Shown in pieces: positions 50,465 to 59,025 of a stretch of DNA of 64,000 nt; position 1 is the stretch's first letter, and each line of letters opens with the position of its first letter. Both the position numbers and the translations under genes were made by a program. The notes under the pieces are model-generated. The model was not told the DNA's origin, searched no databases, and saw only the letters and a program-made list of their open reading frames with translations. Source of the DNA: Clostridia bacterium (lineage in GTDB: Bacteria > Bacillota > Clostridia > Lachnospirales > Bianqueaceae); contig CAAFMN010000035.1 in NCBI GenBank assembly GCA_900764045.1, positions 1-64,000 of the forward strand, in the 5' to 3' direction.

Positions 50465-52210
50465 TCAACCGGCATTGGCAATGTACTCGTCCACACTTTT
50501 CTCCACCATACTGAAGGGCGCGATGCCGTTACGCAATATCGCTTCATGGAAGCCGATATTGGTGAACTTTTCACCCAGAGCGTCCTCTGCCTTTTCCCTG
50601 AGCGCTCGGAACTGTTCGTAACCGACGTAGTAATTTTCAAATACACAGGGATCGCCCTGCAGCTGATAATACAGCTCTTCTCCCGCCATCAGCCCGATCT
50701 CGTCGCATTTCTGCTCAAATGTCTCCAGCGACCATCCGTCATAGTGGATTCCGATGTCAAGCTGAACTACCAACGCATACAGATAGGTTACATATTCCTT
50801 ATGCGCTTCCAGCGCTCCTGCATCAATCCCCTTTTCTTCCAGATATCTGCTGGCCTGATAGGACGCATATACCGCATAACCTTCTGTATAACCTCCGATA
50901 TTGATGAGCTTCATCAACGGTGTCGTGATATTTTCATACATATACGCAAATTGGTACATATGTCCCGGAAATCCTTCATGTGCTACCGTGTTGTATACTT
51001 CGATATCCGCGATGTCCCCATGATTCGGATTGACACGCATCTGCTTGGGCGCTGTGGAATCGAGCGCAGGATTTACAAAATACGCCGCAACACCTGTCTC
51101 GGATACATCCTCGCCCAGATCGAAGATCACGTACTCCATATCGCTGACCGCCGGAAAATCTTCCGTCATAGCCTGCTCGATATAATCCAGTATCTCTTCA
51201 TAAGAAGTAAAGCCTGTATCCAGCGCGCTGGTATCCACATAATCTCTGGCTCCCTGGCTCTCGCTATAAAGCATCAGAAGATTGGCAAAATGCTCATCCG
51301 CCGCATCCTCCATCATCGAGCGCACTTCTTCCACTGTCATATCCGACCCAGTCGCGCTCTGCATCAGAAGCTCATAGTATTCCTTGCCGTAGGGCAGCTT
51401 GGACATTCCCTCTGAATTATTCTTATCGAACAGCTCTTCCAGTGTGTCACGGATCGCCTGATACGCCGGAAGCACAGACTCTTCATAGGCCTGTGACAAC
51501 TGCTTCTTATAGTCTTCTTTTGCGGTATCTCCCAGCTGCATGGCATCTACCGTATCGCACATGCCTTCCAGCGTAGAGCCTTCCATCCCCGTCTCCAGAA
51601 TGTCATCGCAAAAATCGATGACCGACTGCACATCAACAGAGAGCAAGCCCTTGTCTGACTGCTGTCTGGTATATTCGAGGACGCCATCCACATAGTTCTT
51701 TGTATCCTTGACCACTGAAACGAAATCCTTCACATCCTGCTCATTTCTAAGCGGCCAGGAGGTTAAATTGGTTGTCAGCGCGAACTGAAGCCCGGAGCTT
51801 GAAGAAAAATACTGTGTGTAACCGTCAAATTTTTCATCCAGAAGTTTACCATTCAGATCCATAAGGTACTTATAGACATCATAAGTGACCTGCTGTTCCT
51901 TGGTTAAGCTCTCTCTGTCAAATGACTCAAAGAGTTTCAGCTCTTCTTCGTAGGCCGCTCTATCCTCAGAGCGATCGAATACCGGAGCCGCTCCCCAGCC
52001 AACCTGCGCCTTGGAAGGATCCACTCCCATCTTCTCCGGCTGCTCCAGATAAAAATGCATTGTCGAATAATCCGCTTCCATCGAGTCAATAAATTCCTGA
52101 CGGATAAATTCATCAAATGTCGGCGTTTTCTCTTCCGCCTGACAACCAGAAATGGCAAAGACCAGAACGAGCGCCAATATAAAAGCTACGATCTGTTTCG
52201 AATGTTTCAT
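50465..52210 (-). CDS. DUF885-family lipoprotein, probable zinc metallopeptidase
   Basis: A 581-residue secreted lipoprotein. The signal peptide ends in the lipobox AISGC (Cys23). The DUF885 family has a zincin-like motif, seen here as HEGFPGH (411-417), followed by the second helix with GGYTEGYAVYAS, whose Glu could be the third zinc ligand. Hence a peptidase acting outside the membrane is likely; the substrate is unknown. ATG at 52210 has GGAGG 5 nt upstream. Own promoter at 52247-52275. It stands between rplL and rpoB, which are usually neighbours. Confidence 0.85.
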   Translation of the reverse strand: MKHSKQIVAFILALVLVFAISGCQAEEKTPTFDEFIRQEFIDSMEADYSTMHFYLEQPEKMGVDPSKAQVGWGAAPVFDRSEDRAAYEEELKLFESFDRESLTKEQQVTYDVYKYLMDLNGKLLDEKFDGYTQYFSSSSGLQFALTTNLTSWPLRNEQDVKDFVSVVKDTKNYVDGVLEYTRQQSDKGLLSVDVQSVIDFCDDILETGMEGSTLEGMCDTVDAMQLGDTAKEDYKKQLSQAYEESVLPAYQAIRDTLEELFDKNNSEGMSKLPYGKEYYELLMQSATGSDMTVEEVRSMMEDAADEHFANLLMLYSESQGARDYVDTSALDTGFTSYEEILDYIEQAMTEDFPAVSDMEYVIFDLGEDVSETGVAAYFVNPALDSTAPKQMRVNPNHGDIADIEVYNTVAHEGFPGHMYQFAYMYENITTPLMKLINIGGYTEGYAVYASYQASRYLEEKGIDAGALEAHKEYVTYLYALVVQLDIGIHYDGWSLETFEQKCDEIGLMAGEELYYQLQGDPCVFENYYVGYEQFRALREKAEDALGEKFTNIGFHEAILRNGIAPFSMVEKSVDEYIANAG

Positions 52211-52246
52211 AATGCCCTCCATCTATCTATAAGAATTTCAACTCAT

Positions 52247-52275
52247 AGAATAGCAAAACATTTCGGCACTGTCAA
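52247..52275 (-). promoter_or_regulatory. promoter of the DUF885 lipoprotein gene
   Basis: On the minus strand TTGACA (52270-52275) and TATTCT (52247-52252) are 17 bp apart, placed just after the rplL terminator. Confidence 0.8.
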
Positions 52276-52300
52276 CCTCTTTTTATCTGTACATAGAAAA

Positions 52301-52330
52301 ACAGCGCGGTTCCATGCGGAACCGCGCTGT
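52301..52330 (-). terminator. terminator behind rplL
   Basis: ACAGCGCGGTTCC (52301-52313) pairs with GGAACCGCGCTGT (52318-52330); TTTTT follows on the minus strand. It ends the ribosomal operon 20 nt past rplL and cuts rpoBC off from it. Confidence 0.93.
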
Positions 52331-52349
52331 CATTTTTCGTATCGCTAAA

Positions 52350-52721
52350 TTACTTAACGGAAGCCTTAGCTCCAACTTCCTCCAGCTTCTTAGCCAGCTC
52401 TTCAGCCTCTTCCTTGCTGACGCCTTCCTTCAGCTTCTTCGGAGCAGACTCAACCAGCTCCTTAGCTTCCTTCAGACCCAGGCCGGTGATCTCACGAACA
52501 ACCTTGATAACCTTGATCTTCTCAGCGCCAACCTCAGTCAGCTCTACGTCAAACTCGGTCTTCTCCTCAGCAGCTTCAGCAGGACCTGCTGCAACAACTG
52601 CAACGCCAGCAGCTGCGCTTACGCCGAACTCTTCCTCAGCAGCGCTTACCAGCTCGGACAGCTCCAGAACGGACAGCTCCTTAACAGCATCGATGATTTC
52701 CTGAACACTTAACTTAGCCAT
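52350..52721 (-). CDS. rplL: 50S ribosomal protein L7/L12
   Basis: A 123-residue stalk protein that recruits translation factors. N-terminal dimerisation domain (VQEIIDAVKELSVLELSELV), Ala-rich hinge (about 37-50), and C-terminal factor-binding domain (KIKVIKVVREITGLGLKEAK). Follows rplJ by 45 nt. Confidence 0.97.
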   Translation of the reverse strand: MAKLSVQEIIDAVKELSVLELSELVSAAEEEFGVSAAAGVAVVAAGPAEAAEEKTEFDVELTEVGAEKIKVIKVVREITGLGLKEAKELVESAPKKLKEGVSKEEAEELAKKLEEVGAKASVK

Positions 52722-52766
52722 AATGTTAAACCTCCTAATATTTGTGGTTTTTCTAAGCGGCTCGAA

Positions 52767-53282
52767 TTACTCGGCGTCGCTTGCTGCGGCACTCTCGCCG
52801 CCCTTGCTCTTCAGCACTTCGTTGATTACACGCGCGAAAGAAGCCATCGGAGACTTGAAGCTTCCAAGGAGCTTGGACAGCAGTACTTCTCTTGACGGAA
52901 TCTTTGCGATCTTGACGATCGTGTTGGCGTCGTAATAAACGCCCTCCACTACGCCTGCCTTGAACTCCAGCTTTTCAAACTTGCTGACAAACGGATCCAG
53001 ACCACCTGCGGCAGCGGTAGCGTCATCATAGCTGATAGCTACAGCCGTGGGGCCTTCCAGATGCTTGGCAAGCTCAGCAAAGGGAGTATCCTTGATTGCG
53101 AAATTGATCATCGTGTTCTTGTAAACCTTGTAGTCTACATTCTTCTCACGCAGGGCCTTACGCAGCTCTGTATCCTCCGCAACGGTCAAACCGCGGGCAT
53201 CGACCAGAACCATGGAAGTCGCCTTCTCGATCTTTTCCTTCAGCTCATTAACAACAAGCTGCTTTTCTTCAATCTTCGGCAT
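52767..53282 (-). CDS. rplJ: 50S ribosomal protein L10
   Basis: A 171-residue stalk base protein that binds 23S rRNA and L7/L12 dimers. It begins MPKIEEKQLVVNELKEK; LVDARGLTVAEDTELRKALR is conserved, and the C-terminal helix binds L12. ATG at 53282 follows GGGAGGT by 7 nt; the frame start at 53291 is a GTG inside that site's spacing. The gene is preceded by an L10-type leader with an attenuator. Confidence 0.96.
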   Translation of the reverse strand: MPKIEEKQLVVNELKEKIEKATSMVLVDARGLTVAEDTELRKALREKNVDYKVYKNTMINFAIKDTPFAELAKHLEGPTAVAISYDDATAAAGGLDPFVSKFEKLEFKAGVVEGVYYDANTIVKIAKIPSREVLLSKLLGSFKSPMASFARVINEVLKSKGGESAAASDAE

Positions 53283-53294
53283 TTGATTCACCTC

Positions 53295-53455
53295 CCAAAT
53301 ATATTTGCGGTAAAATACCGCATGAAAAAAGTCCTTCCGGAGAGAAGGACGAGGTTATGTCACATGGGTCTCCGCAGCTGTCTGCGGTTCCCTGTACCTC
53401 GGCGGGCATTGATTAAGCCTTACGGCGCCAGCTGTCTCCGGTTACAGAACTTCTA
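53295..53455 (-). promoter_or_regulatory. L10-type autoregulatory leader of rplJ-rplL
   Basis: About 160 nt of structured untranslated RNA precede rplJ, starting just after a strong promoter. Family knowledge: in Firmicutes the L10(L12)4 complex binds such leaders and triggers termination. The terminator stem is present at 53325-53350. The paired segment GACAGCTG occurs twice (in GGAGACAGCTGGCG and GCAGACAGCTGCGG on the minus strand), consistent with alternative pairing. Confidence 0.7.
53325..53350 (-). terminator. attenuator in the rplJ leader
   Basis: GTCCTTC (53331-53337) pairs with GAAGGAC (53344-53350) and six T follow on the minus strand. Being inside the leader it can stop transcription before rplJ. 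Confidence 0.8.
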
Positions 53456-53456
53456 T

Positions 53457-53485
53457 AGTATATCAGAACTTTTTCGTTCTGTCAA
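53457..53485 (-). promoter_or_regulatory. promoter of rplJ-rplL
   Basis: On the minus strand TTGACA (53480-53485) and TATACT (53457-53462) are separated by 17 bp. Confidence 0.88.
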
Positions 53486-53501
53486 TACTTTTTTATTATT
53501 T

Positions 53502-53531
53502 GGAAGGGGTTCTTTACGGAGAACCCCTTCC
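53502..53531 (-). terminator. hairpin behind rplA
   Basis: GGAAGGGGTTCT (53502-53513) pairs with AGAACCCCTTCC (53520-53531). It lies 11 nt past the rplA stop, but an A-rich rather than T-rich sequence follows, so termination may be incomplete. Confidence 0.55.
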
Positions 53532-53542
53532 GAGAACTTAAA

Positions 53543-54238
53543 TCAGCCTTCTACCTGAGTTGTATTTACCTTAACGCCAGGGCCCATAGTGGACGCCAGT
53601 GTCAGATTGCGGATATACTGTCCCTTAGCAGCGGCCGGCTTAGCCTTTATAATTGCACCAATCAGAGTACGGAAATTATCCTCCAGCTTTTCCTGGCCAA
53701 AGGAAACCTTTCCAATCGGAACATGAATGATATTGGTCTTGTCCAGACGGTACTCAACCTTACCGGCTTTAATTTCCTTGATTGCCTGTGCAACGTTCAT
53801 CGTTACGGTACCGGACTTCGGGTTAGGCATCAGGCCCTTGGGACCCAGCACACGGCCCAGACGTCCTACAACGCCCATCATGTCGGGAGTTGCAACAACT
53901 ACGTCGAAATCAAACCAGTTCTCGCCCTGAATCTTGGCAACCAGCTCCTCAGCGCCTACGAAATCAGCGCCGGCAGCCTCAGCCTCTTTCGCACGGTCAC
54001 CCTTAGCGAATACCAGCACGCGAACCGTCTTACCAGTTCCGTGAGGCAGCACGATAGCTCCGCGAACCTGCTGGTCTGCATGACGTCCGTCTACGCCCAG
54101 ACGGATATGAACTTCTACAGTCTCATCGAACTTTGCCTTGGCAGTCTTCAAAACATTTCCGATTGCTTCAGACGGAGAATACACGGCGGTCTTGTCAAAA
54201 GACTTTACCGCCTCCTGATACTTTTTACCTCTCTTCAT
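53543..54238 (-). CDS. rplA: 50S ribosomal protein L1
   Basis: A 231-residue protein of the mobile L1 stalk that also represses its own mRNA in many bacteria. The family signature is DVVVATPDMMGVVGRLGRVL followed by GPKGLMPNPKSGTV. It begins MKRGKKYQEAVKSFDK. Possible own-mRNA binding: the gap upstream contains the stem GGGA/TCCC in GGGAGGGAAGCTCCC. Follows rplK by 139 nt. Confidence 0.97.
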   Translation of the reverse strand: MKRGKKYQEAVKSFDKTAVYSPSEAIGNVLKTAKAKFDETVEVHIRLGVDGRHADQQVRGAIVLPHGTGKTVRVLVFAKGDRAKEAEAAGADFVGAEELVAKIQGENWFDFDVVVATPDMMGVVGRLGRVLGPKGLMPNPKSGTVTMNVAQAIKEIKAGKVEYRLDKTNIIHVPIGKVSFGQEKLEDNFRTLIGAIIKAKPAAAKGQYIRNLTLASTMGPGVKVNTTQVEG

Positions 54239-54377
54239 GAGATATACCTCCTTGTGGTTGTAACGGGGAGCTTCCCTCCCACGGTGATATTTTCGTTTCT
54301 CTAACCCTCCGGGTTCCAGAATGCCCTGAGGGCCTCACTCACAGCGGCGGAGCGAGGAGAATCCGTCAAAAATCATT

Positions 54378-54803
54378 TTAGTCCTCTACTACAATACCCA
54401 TGCTTCTTGCGGTTCCGGCAATCATGCTCATTGCGGAATCGATATTAGCAGCGTTCAGATCGGGCATCTTCAGCTCCGCGATCTCCTTGACCTGTGCCTT
54501 GGTGATCGTAGCAACCTTCGTCGTATTCGGCTTACCGGATCCGGACTCGATCTTAGCAGCCTTCTTCAGCAGAACTGCCGCCGGGGGAGTCTTGGTAACG
54601 AACGTAAAGGTCTTATCCTGATATACGGTAATTACTACCGGGATAATCATTCCAGCCTGATTGGCCGTTCTCGCGTTGAACTCCTTGGTAAACGCAGGAA
54701 TATTAACGCCATGCTGACCCAGCGCAGGGCCTACCGGAGGAGCCGGCGTCGCCTTGGCTGCCGGAATCTGCAGCTTAATATATCCAGTAATCTTCTTTGC
54801 CAT
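54378..54803 (-). CDS. rplK: 50S ribosomal protein L11
   Basis: A 141-residue protein of the GTPase-associated centre. The N-terminal domain has KLQIPAAKATPAPPVGPALG with the proline-rich loop bound by thiopeptide antibiotics; the C-terminal RNA-binding domain ends AGTARSMGIVVED. It follows nusG by 66 nt. Confidence 0.97.
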   Translation of the reverse strand: MAKKITGYIKLQIPAAKATPAPPVGPALGQHGVNIPAFTKEFNARTANQAGMIIPVVITVYQDKTFTFVTKTPPAAVLLKKAAKIESGSGKPNTTKVATITKAQVKEIAELKMPDLNAANIDSAMSMIAGTARSMGIVVED

Positions 54804-54869
54804 GTTAATGACACCTCCATAGTTTCTACTTCTTAACCTGTCCGCGCTTCACGCAGACATCTCATGTGT

Positions 54870-55397
54870 TTACAGCTTCTTGACCTGGCTGAATTTGAGT
54901 TCGACCGGCGTTTCTCTTCCCATCATAAAAATCTTTGCGGACAGAGAACTATCAGCCTCGTTGATCTGCGTAATCGTGCAGACCGAACCGGCCATCGGAC
55001 CATCCGAAATCGTTACGACCTCGCCGACTTCAAAATCCGAGGTCTCATGCATATGCACACCCAGATTCTGAACTTCTTCTTCTGTCAGCGCGACCGGCTT
55101 GGAACCGGGTCCTACAAAGCCTGTCACACCGCGGGTATTGCGTACGACATACCAGGTATTGTCATTCATAATCATATGAACCAGCACATAGCCCGGGAAC
55201 ACCTTGCGCTGTACCGTCACCGTCTTGCCGTTCTTCTCCTCTTCGCAATCCTCCAAAGGAACCGCGACCTCCAGGATCTGATCATGCATGTTACGGTTGT
55301 TGACAGTCTTTTCGATATTGGCCTTGACCTTATTCTCATAACCGGAATATGTGTGGACCACATACCATTTTACTTCAGAATTGACTTCGTCTGCCAT
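54870..55397 (-). CDS. nusG: transcription termination/antitermination factor NusG
   Basis: A 175-residue factor that binds RNA polymerase and couples it to the ribosome. The NGN domain starts KWYVVHTYSGYENKVKANIE, and the C-terminal KOW domain has VGEVVTISDGPMAGSVCTI. The start at 55397 gives the normal family length; in-frame ATGs at 55406 and 55415 lie at the secE stop and have no ribosome-binding site. Confidence 0.95.
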   Translation of the reverse strand: MADEVNSEVKWYVVHTYSGYENKVKANIEKTVNNRNMHDQILEVAVPLEDCEEEKNGKTVTVQRKVFPGYVLVHMIMNDNTWYVVRNTRGVTGFVGPGSKPVALTEEEVQNLGVHMHETSDFEVGEVVTISDGPMAGSVCTITQINEADSSLSAKIFMMGRETPVELKFSQVKKL

Positions 55398-55411
55398 CTC
55401 ATTCATCCTCA

Positions 55412-55597
55412 TCAAATAAATAGTCCCTGAATGAGTTCACGCAGGTTGACGAACAGCCAGTCGTATACACCGATGACTACCGAGAATACCGCGCAGAACG
55501 CAACGACTATGAGCGTCTTCTGCGCCAGCTCCTTGCGGTCAGGCCACACGACTTTCTTGAACTCACTTTTCAGCTCCTTAAAACTAAAGTTGAACAT
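55412..55597 (-). CDS. secE: preprotein translocase subunit SecE
   Basis: A 61-residue single-span SecE that clamps SecY. The conserved amphipathic segment LKSEFKKVVWPDRKELAQKT precedes one transmembrane helix (about 26-48). ATG at 55597 has AAGGAG 7 nt upstream; the seven extra codons of the longer frame lack support. Lies between rpmG and nusG, the standard order. Confidence 0.95.
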   Translation of the reverse strand: MFNFSFKELKSEFKKVVWPDRKELAQKTLIVVAFCAVFSVVIGVYDWLFVNLRELIQGLFI

Positions 55598-55630
55598 TAG
55601 CGTTCTCCTTTCCTCCACCTCTTCAAAGGA

Positions 55631-55780
55631 TTATCTGGTCTCCTTATGAACCGTGTGGCGCTGACAGAACCGGCAATACTTCTTGGTCTCCATTCTGTCG
55701 GGGTGCTTTTTCTTGTCCTTCGTCGTGTTGTAATTCCGCTGTTTGCACTCTGTGCATTCCAAGGTTATCTTTGTACGCAC
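55631..55780 (-). CDS. rpmG: 50S ribosomal protein L33
   Basis: A 49-residue L33. It reads VRTKITLECTECKQRNYNTT at the start. The four zinc-binding cysteines are present in CTEC and CRFC, so it is the zinc-containing (C+) form. The start codon is GTG at 55780 with GGAGG 8 nt upstream. First gene of the rpmG-secE-nusG operon. Confidence 0.95.
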   Translation of the reverse strand: MRTKITLECTECKQRNYNTTKDKKKHPDRMETKKYCRFCQRHTVHKETR

Positions 55781-55864
55781 AACTTCCACCTCCATTGGTT
55801 TGTTTCATAAGCATCGGGAACGCTTTCAGGCATAAAAAAAAGAGTTCCCAAGTGTTACCCATGT

Positions 55865-55893
55865 ATTTTATCATAGGGGGTTGTCAAAGTCAA
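55865..55893 (-). promoter_or_regulatory. promoter of rpmG-secE-nusG-rplK-rplA
   Basis: On the minus strand TTGACT (55888-55893) and TAAAAT (55865-55870) are 17 bp apart; a second TTGACA overlaps the spacer. The leader of about 80 nt contains GGGAAC/GTTCCC and a run of eight T. Confidence 0.75.
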
Positions 55894-55930
55894 GCACTAT
55901 TTAAAAATTCTTGTCTCCTCTTCGTAAGAT

Positions 55931-55967
55931 AAACGCAGCGGCTGCCATCGCTGGCGCCGCTGCGTTT
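55931..55967 (-). terminator. terminator behind the surface protein gene
   Basis: AAACGCAGCGGC (55931-55942) pairs with GCCGCTGCGTTT (55956-55967), followed by TTTATCTT on the minus strand. It lies 14 nt past the stop codon. Confidence 0.8.
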
Positions 55968-55981
55968 ATCCGTGCACTTGA

Positions 55982-58753
55982 TTATTTGATGTTTTTGCCT
56001 TTATTCCGTGTCTTCTTGGAAACCAGGATTACACCCGCCATGCCGCAGATGCTTACGAGCATCAGGGTGATCCAAAGGGGCGCCTGGCTATTGTCCCCCG
56101 TCTGAGGAACATTCGGCGGATTGACCGGCTTATTATTTGCCTTGGCAATCGTATAAGAGCATTCTCTTACACCAGTGAAGTTGCTGCCCTCTTTTGCAAC
56201 AATCTTGAGGGTATATGTACCAGCTTCCTTCGCGGTATTGCCTTCCACCGTATATGCGTCTGCCAGAACTTCCATGCCGTCCACAACGACTTTGACAACC
56301 GTCTGGGTCTGTTCCTTACTGTTCTCGGTCAGAGCATCACCCAGTGTAACATCCGCTTTAGAAATGTCTCTGGGATTGATGGTAAATACGCCAGGTACAA
56401 GTGTGATGTCATAGTTTGTATTGGCATCGGAAGCAGTCACGCTGATTGCGTAACCGCCAGCCTTCACATCCTCGCCGGCCTCACGCTCTACCTTGATGTC
56501 CTTGAGAGTATCCTTGCCCACCAGGCCGTCGTTCAGAACTTCATATGCCAGCTCCGGATCGGCATCGCCATAGATCTTGGAGGCATCCTTCGCCTTGACG
56601 GTGATGGATTTAGGATTGATCGTAAACACACCGGGTTCAAAGGTGATGTTATAGTTTCCATTGGGGTCAGAACCAAACACGCTGTTCAGGATGGACTGGA
56701 TCAGCGTACCGTTATAATACACGTCGATCACATAGCCACCGTCCTTCACATCCTCGCCAGCCTCACGCTCCACCTTGATGTCTTTGAGGGTATCATTGCC
56801 CACCAGGCCATCGTTCAGAACCTCATAGGTCAGCTCCGGATCCGCGTCTCCATAGACCTTGGAAGCATCCTTCGCCTTGACTGTAATGGCTTTGGGCATT
56901 ACAGTAACGCTGATTGTCTTGGAAACAGCGATATAATTCTTATCCTCCGGCACAGAGACAGTGATCATCGCCATACCCTTATTGTGAATGGTAACGGTAC
57001 CGTCCGCCGCAACCGTAGCAACATCCTCATTACTGCTGCTGTAGGTCACGTTTCCGGTTGTGGAAGTCGCCGTAATCCGGAAAGGCACGTCGCCATAGGT
57101 CTTCACATAGCTGAGAGTCGTAACTTCCAGAGAACCGGAAACCTTGTTCACCGTAACTTCTACAGTCTTGGTATCTTCCTTATAGTTGGCCGTCTCCGCA
57201 ACCTTCACACGAATTGTCGCGGTTCCTGCCTTTTTAATGGTTACCTGGCCATTTTCATCCACAGTAAGAACATCCGTATCGTCGCTCTCATAGGCCAGCG
57301 CGCCATCACCATTCTGAGTTACATCCAGCTGGAAGCTGTCGTCGCCGTAATTCTTATCCGGAACTGCTGAAACAGACAGACCAGGATCGGCGCGGTTCAC
57401 TGTAAACTCTGCTGTATTCGGAGTCTTCAGGGTATAATTGGCATCCGTAATGGTCGCCGTTACGGTATAGGCTCCAGCCTTGGCCGGAGCGTCCGTGGAT
57501 TGATATACTGTACCATCGTTGGCCGTACCCGTATAGGTCAGGGTCACCTCGACGGTTTCTCCCTCCAATACACCAGTCAGTACCGCGCTGGCCGGAATGA
57601 TCGTTTCGCCGCAAACACCGCCATTCGGGGTGATGCTGACAGCGATCTCTCGGGGAGTAACGCTGGCCGTCGCGGTTATCTGATGGCCGGTATCCGCCAG
57701 CTTGTAGTTGCCTGTAGAATCTTCCAATTCATAGGTCAGGCTTACTGTCTTATCCTCACCTACATCCTTGGTGTCGAACACTGCGGTAACCTTCAAGGTC
57801 ACAGTGTCCTTTCCAACAAGTCCATTGACCGCCGGAGTGCAATCGGATGCAACCTTGGCATTGGTGTTGCCGTCATAGACCTTATCCTGAATGGTAACAC
57901 CGGATACAGTAAGCTCCTTTTGCTGAATCGTCACAGTGGCAGTCTTAACTTCACTGTCGTTGTGATTGGCATCGCCCTTCACATAATATTGAATGGTATA
58001 GTCTCCCGCATCCTTCTTGCTCAGCATCACAAGACCTGCCTGCCACTCCTCCGCGTCACTCAGGCGATACATCAAAGTACCGCCAACCGTAGTGGTACGC
58101 TCCACAAGGTACTGGTTCTTTCCATTATAAGCCAGACCCTCAGCGAAGGTTACATTGGCATCCGAAGGAGCCTTGGTGATCTCGAAATCCTTGACCGCAG
58201 TCACACCACCGACAGAAACTTTCGCGGTGTACTTACCCGTACTGGTCGGAGCGTTTGCGCTCTCCGCATACTCTGTATCCTCTCGTCCAACATAGGTTAT
58301 GCCGCTTGCCGCTGCACCGGCAGGAGTATTGGCGTATAATTCCACTGCTGCCAGGCAATTGCTGCCACTCAGCTCTTCCACCAAGCTGTTAAAGTAATCA
58401 AACAGCTCCATCAGACGAGTCACATCCAGCCGCTCCTGATCTTCCGCTGACAGCTGTTCGTACTCCTCCGCGATGGTCTGAGCTTCCAGATAAATCGCGT
58501 TCTGCTGATCTTCCTCAGCAGCTTCAAACTCTTCTGCGTCCGGAAGCGTCCAGATTCTATCCTGAAGCAGTTTCAGGGGATCCTCCTGATCTGTTTCTCC
58601 ATTTTCTGTTCCTACTACAATTTTGTCCGGCGCTTCTTCCTGGCTGTCAGACTGCGTCTTGGCGGTATCAATGTCTTCCGCATACACAGCTGTCGGCAGC
58701 ATAGAGAACACCATCGTAAAAGAGAGCAGAACTGCCAATAATCGCTTCTTCAT
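55982..58753 (-). CDS. sortase-anchored cell-surface protein with MBG/Ig-like repeats
   Basis: A 923-residue secreted protein. The signal peptide (MKKRLLAVLLSFTMVFSMLP, cleavage after VYA) is followed by an acidic helical region (about 25-130). A long array of beta-sandwich domains comes next: YDG-type segments (VKDFEITKAPSDANVTFAEG, VSGVTIQDKVYDGNTNAKV), Ig-like segments (YSSSNEDVATVAADGTVTI), then two nearly identical MBG domains starting VKAKDASK. The cell-wall signal is VPQTG (about 882-886), a hydrophobic helix and a basic tail. VPQTG is a variant of LPXTG, so a matching sortase is expected elsewhere. Likely adhesion or surface structure. ATG at 58753 has AAAGGA 8 nt upstream. Confidence 0.87.
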   Translation of the reverse strand: MKKRLLAVLLSFTMVFSMLPTAVYAEDIDTAKTQSDSQEEAPDKIVVGTENGETDQEDPLKLLQDRIWTLPDAEEFEAAEEDQQNAIYLEAQTIAEEYEQLSAEDQERLDVTRLMELFDYFNSLVEELSGSNCLAAVELYANTPAGAAASGITYVGREDTEYAESANAPTSTGKYTAKVSVGGVTAVKDFEITKAPSDANVTFAEGLAYNGKNQYLVERTTTVGGTLMYRLSDAEEWQAGLVMLSKKDAGDYTIQYYVKGDANHNDSEVKTATVTIQQKELTVSGVTIQDKVYDGNTNAKVASDCTPAVNGLVGKDTVTLKVTAVFDTKDVGEDKTVSLTYELEDSTGNYKLADTGHQITATASVTPREIAVSITPNGGVCGETIIPASAVLTGVLEGETVEVTLTYTGTANDGTVYQSTDAPAKAGAYTVTATITDANYTLKTPNTAEFTVNRADPGLSVSAVPDKNYGDDSFQLDVTQNGDGALAYESDDTDVLTVDENGQVTIKKAGTATIRVKVAETANYKEDTKTVEVTVNKVSGSLEVTTLSYVKTYGDVPFRITATSTTGNVTYSSSNEDVATVAADGTVTIHNKGMAMITVSVPEDKNYIAVSKTISVTVMPKAITVKAKDASKVYGDADPELTYEVLNDGLVGNDTLKDIKVEREAGEDVKDGGYVIDVYYNGTLIQSILNSVFGSDPNGNYNITFEPGVFTINPKSITVKAKDASKIYGDADPELAYEVLNDGLVGKDTLKDIKVEREAGEDVKAGGYAISVTASDANTNYDITLVPGVFTINPRDISKADVTLGDALTENSKEQTQTVVKVVVDGMEVLADAYTVEGNTAKEAGTYTLKIVAKEGSNFTGVRECSYTIAKANNKPVNPPNVPQTGDNSQAPLWITLMLVSICGMAGVILVSKKTRNKGKNIK
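56451..56612. repeat. MBG repeat unit, copy 2
   Basis: About 162 bp that closely match the unit at 56735-56896 at DNA level. Both encode ASK(V/I)YGDADPEL followed by YEVLNDGLVG. High nucleotide identity suggests a recent duplication or gene conversion. Confidence 0.8.
56735..56896. repeat. MBG repeat unit, copy 1
   Basis: Partner of the unit at 56451-56612; the shared coding part is interrupted only by scattered substitutions. Unequal crossing-over between the two would change the domain number. Confidence 0.8.
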
Positions 58754-58781
58754 ACGTATCGTCCTTTCTTCCGACTGTTTT

Positions 58782-58809
58782 TGCAAGGATTCTTAGAACT
58801 AACCTTGCA
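58782..58809 (-). repeat. hairpin in the surface-protein leader
   Basis: TGCAAGG (58782-58788) and CCTTGCA (58803-58809) form a 7-bp stem in the 5' leader, about 30 nt upstream of the start codon. No known riboswitch motif is recognised. Confidence 0.4.
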
Positions 58810-58870
58810 TTTTCGGGCAGCAGAAACCTGTTTGCACTACAAATTTTCTTTGCCATATTAATATATAACT

Positions 58871-58899
58871 AGTATACTCAAAATGCTGCTTTTTTTCAA
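58871..58899 (-). promoter_or_regulatory. promoter of the surface protein gene
   Basis: On the minus strand TTGAAA (58894-58899) and TATACT (58871-58876) are separated by 17 bp; the leader is about 110 nt. Confidence 0.7.
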
Positions 58900-59025
58900 G
58901 TAGTTACGCGTTATTTTTTTACAGTCTGCAAAAGAAAAAGTTTCGTCCTGATTTGGGGACGCATATTGTATCCAACGATCCCCGGTCAGAGCAAAACTAT
59001 GTATTTAAAAATTCTCGCCCCGGTC
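58900..59025. other. gene-free stretch between divergent promoters
   Basis: Between the surface-protein promoter and the GT8 promoter I see no gene, RNA or clear repeat. It is AT-rich near 58910-58945. Confidence 0.6.

Noticed and set aside
55644..55874. 76-codon minus-strand frame across rpmG
   Set aside because: The true gene in another frame is L33 (55631-55780) with GTG start and zinc cysteines; this frame is its shadow.
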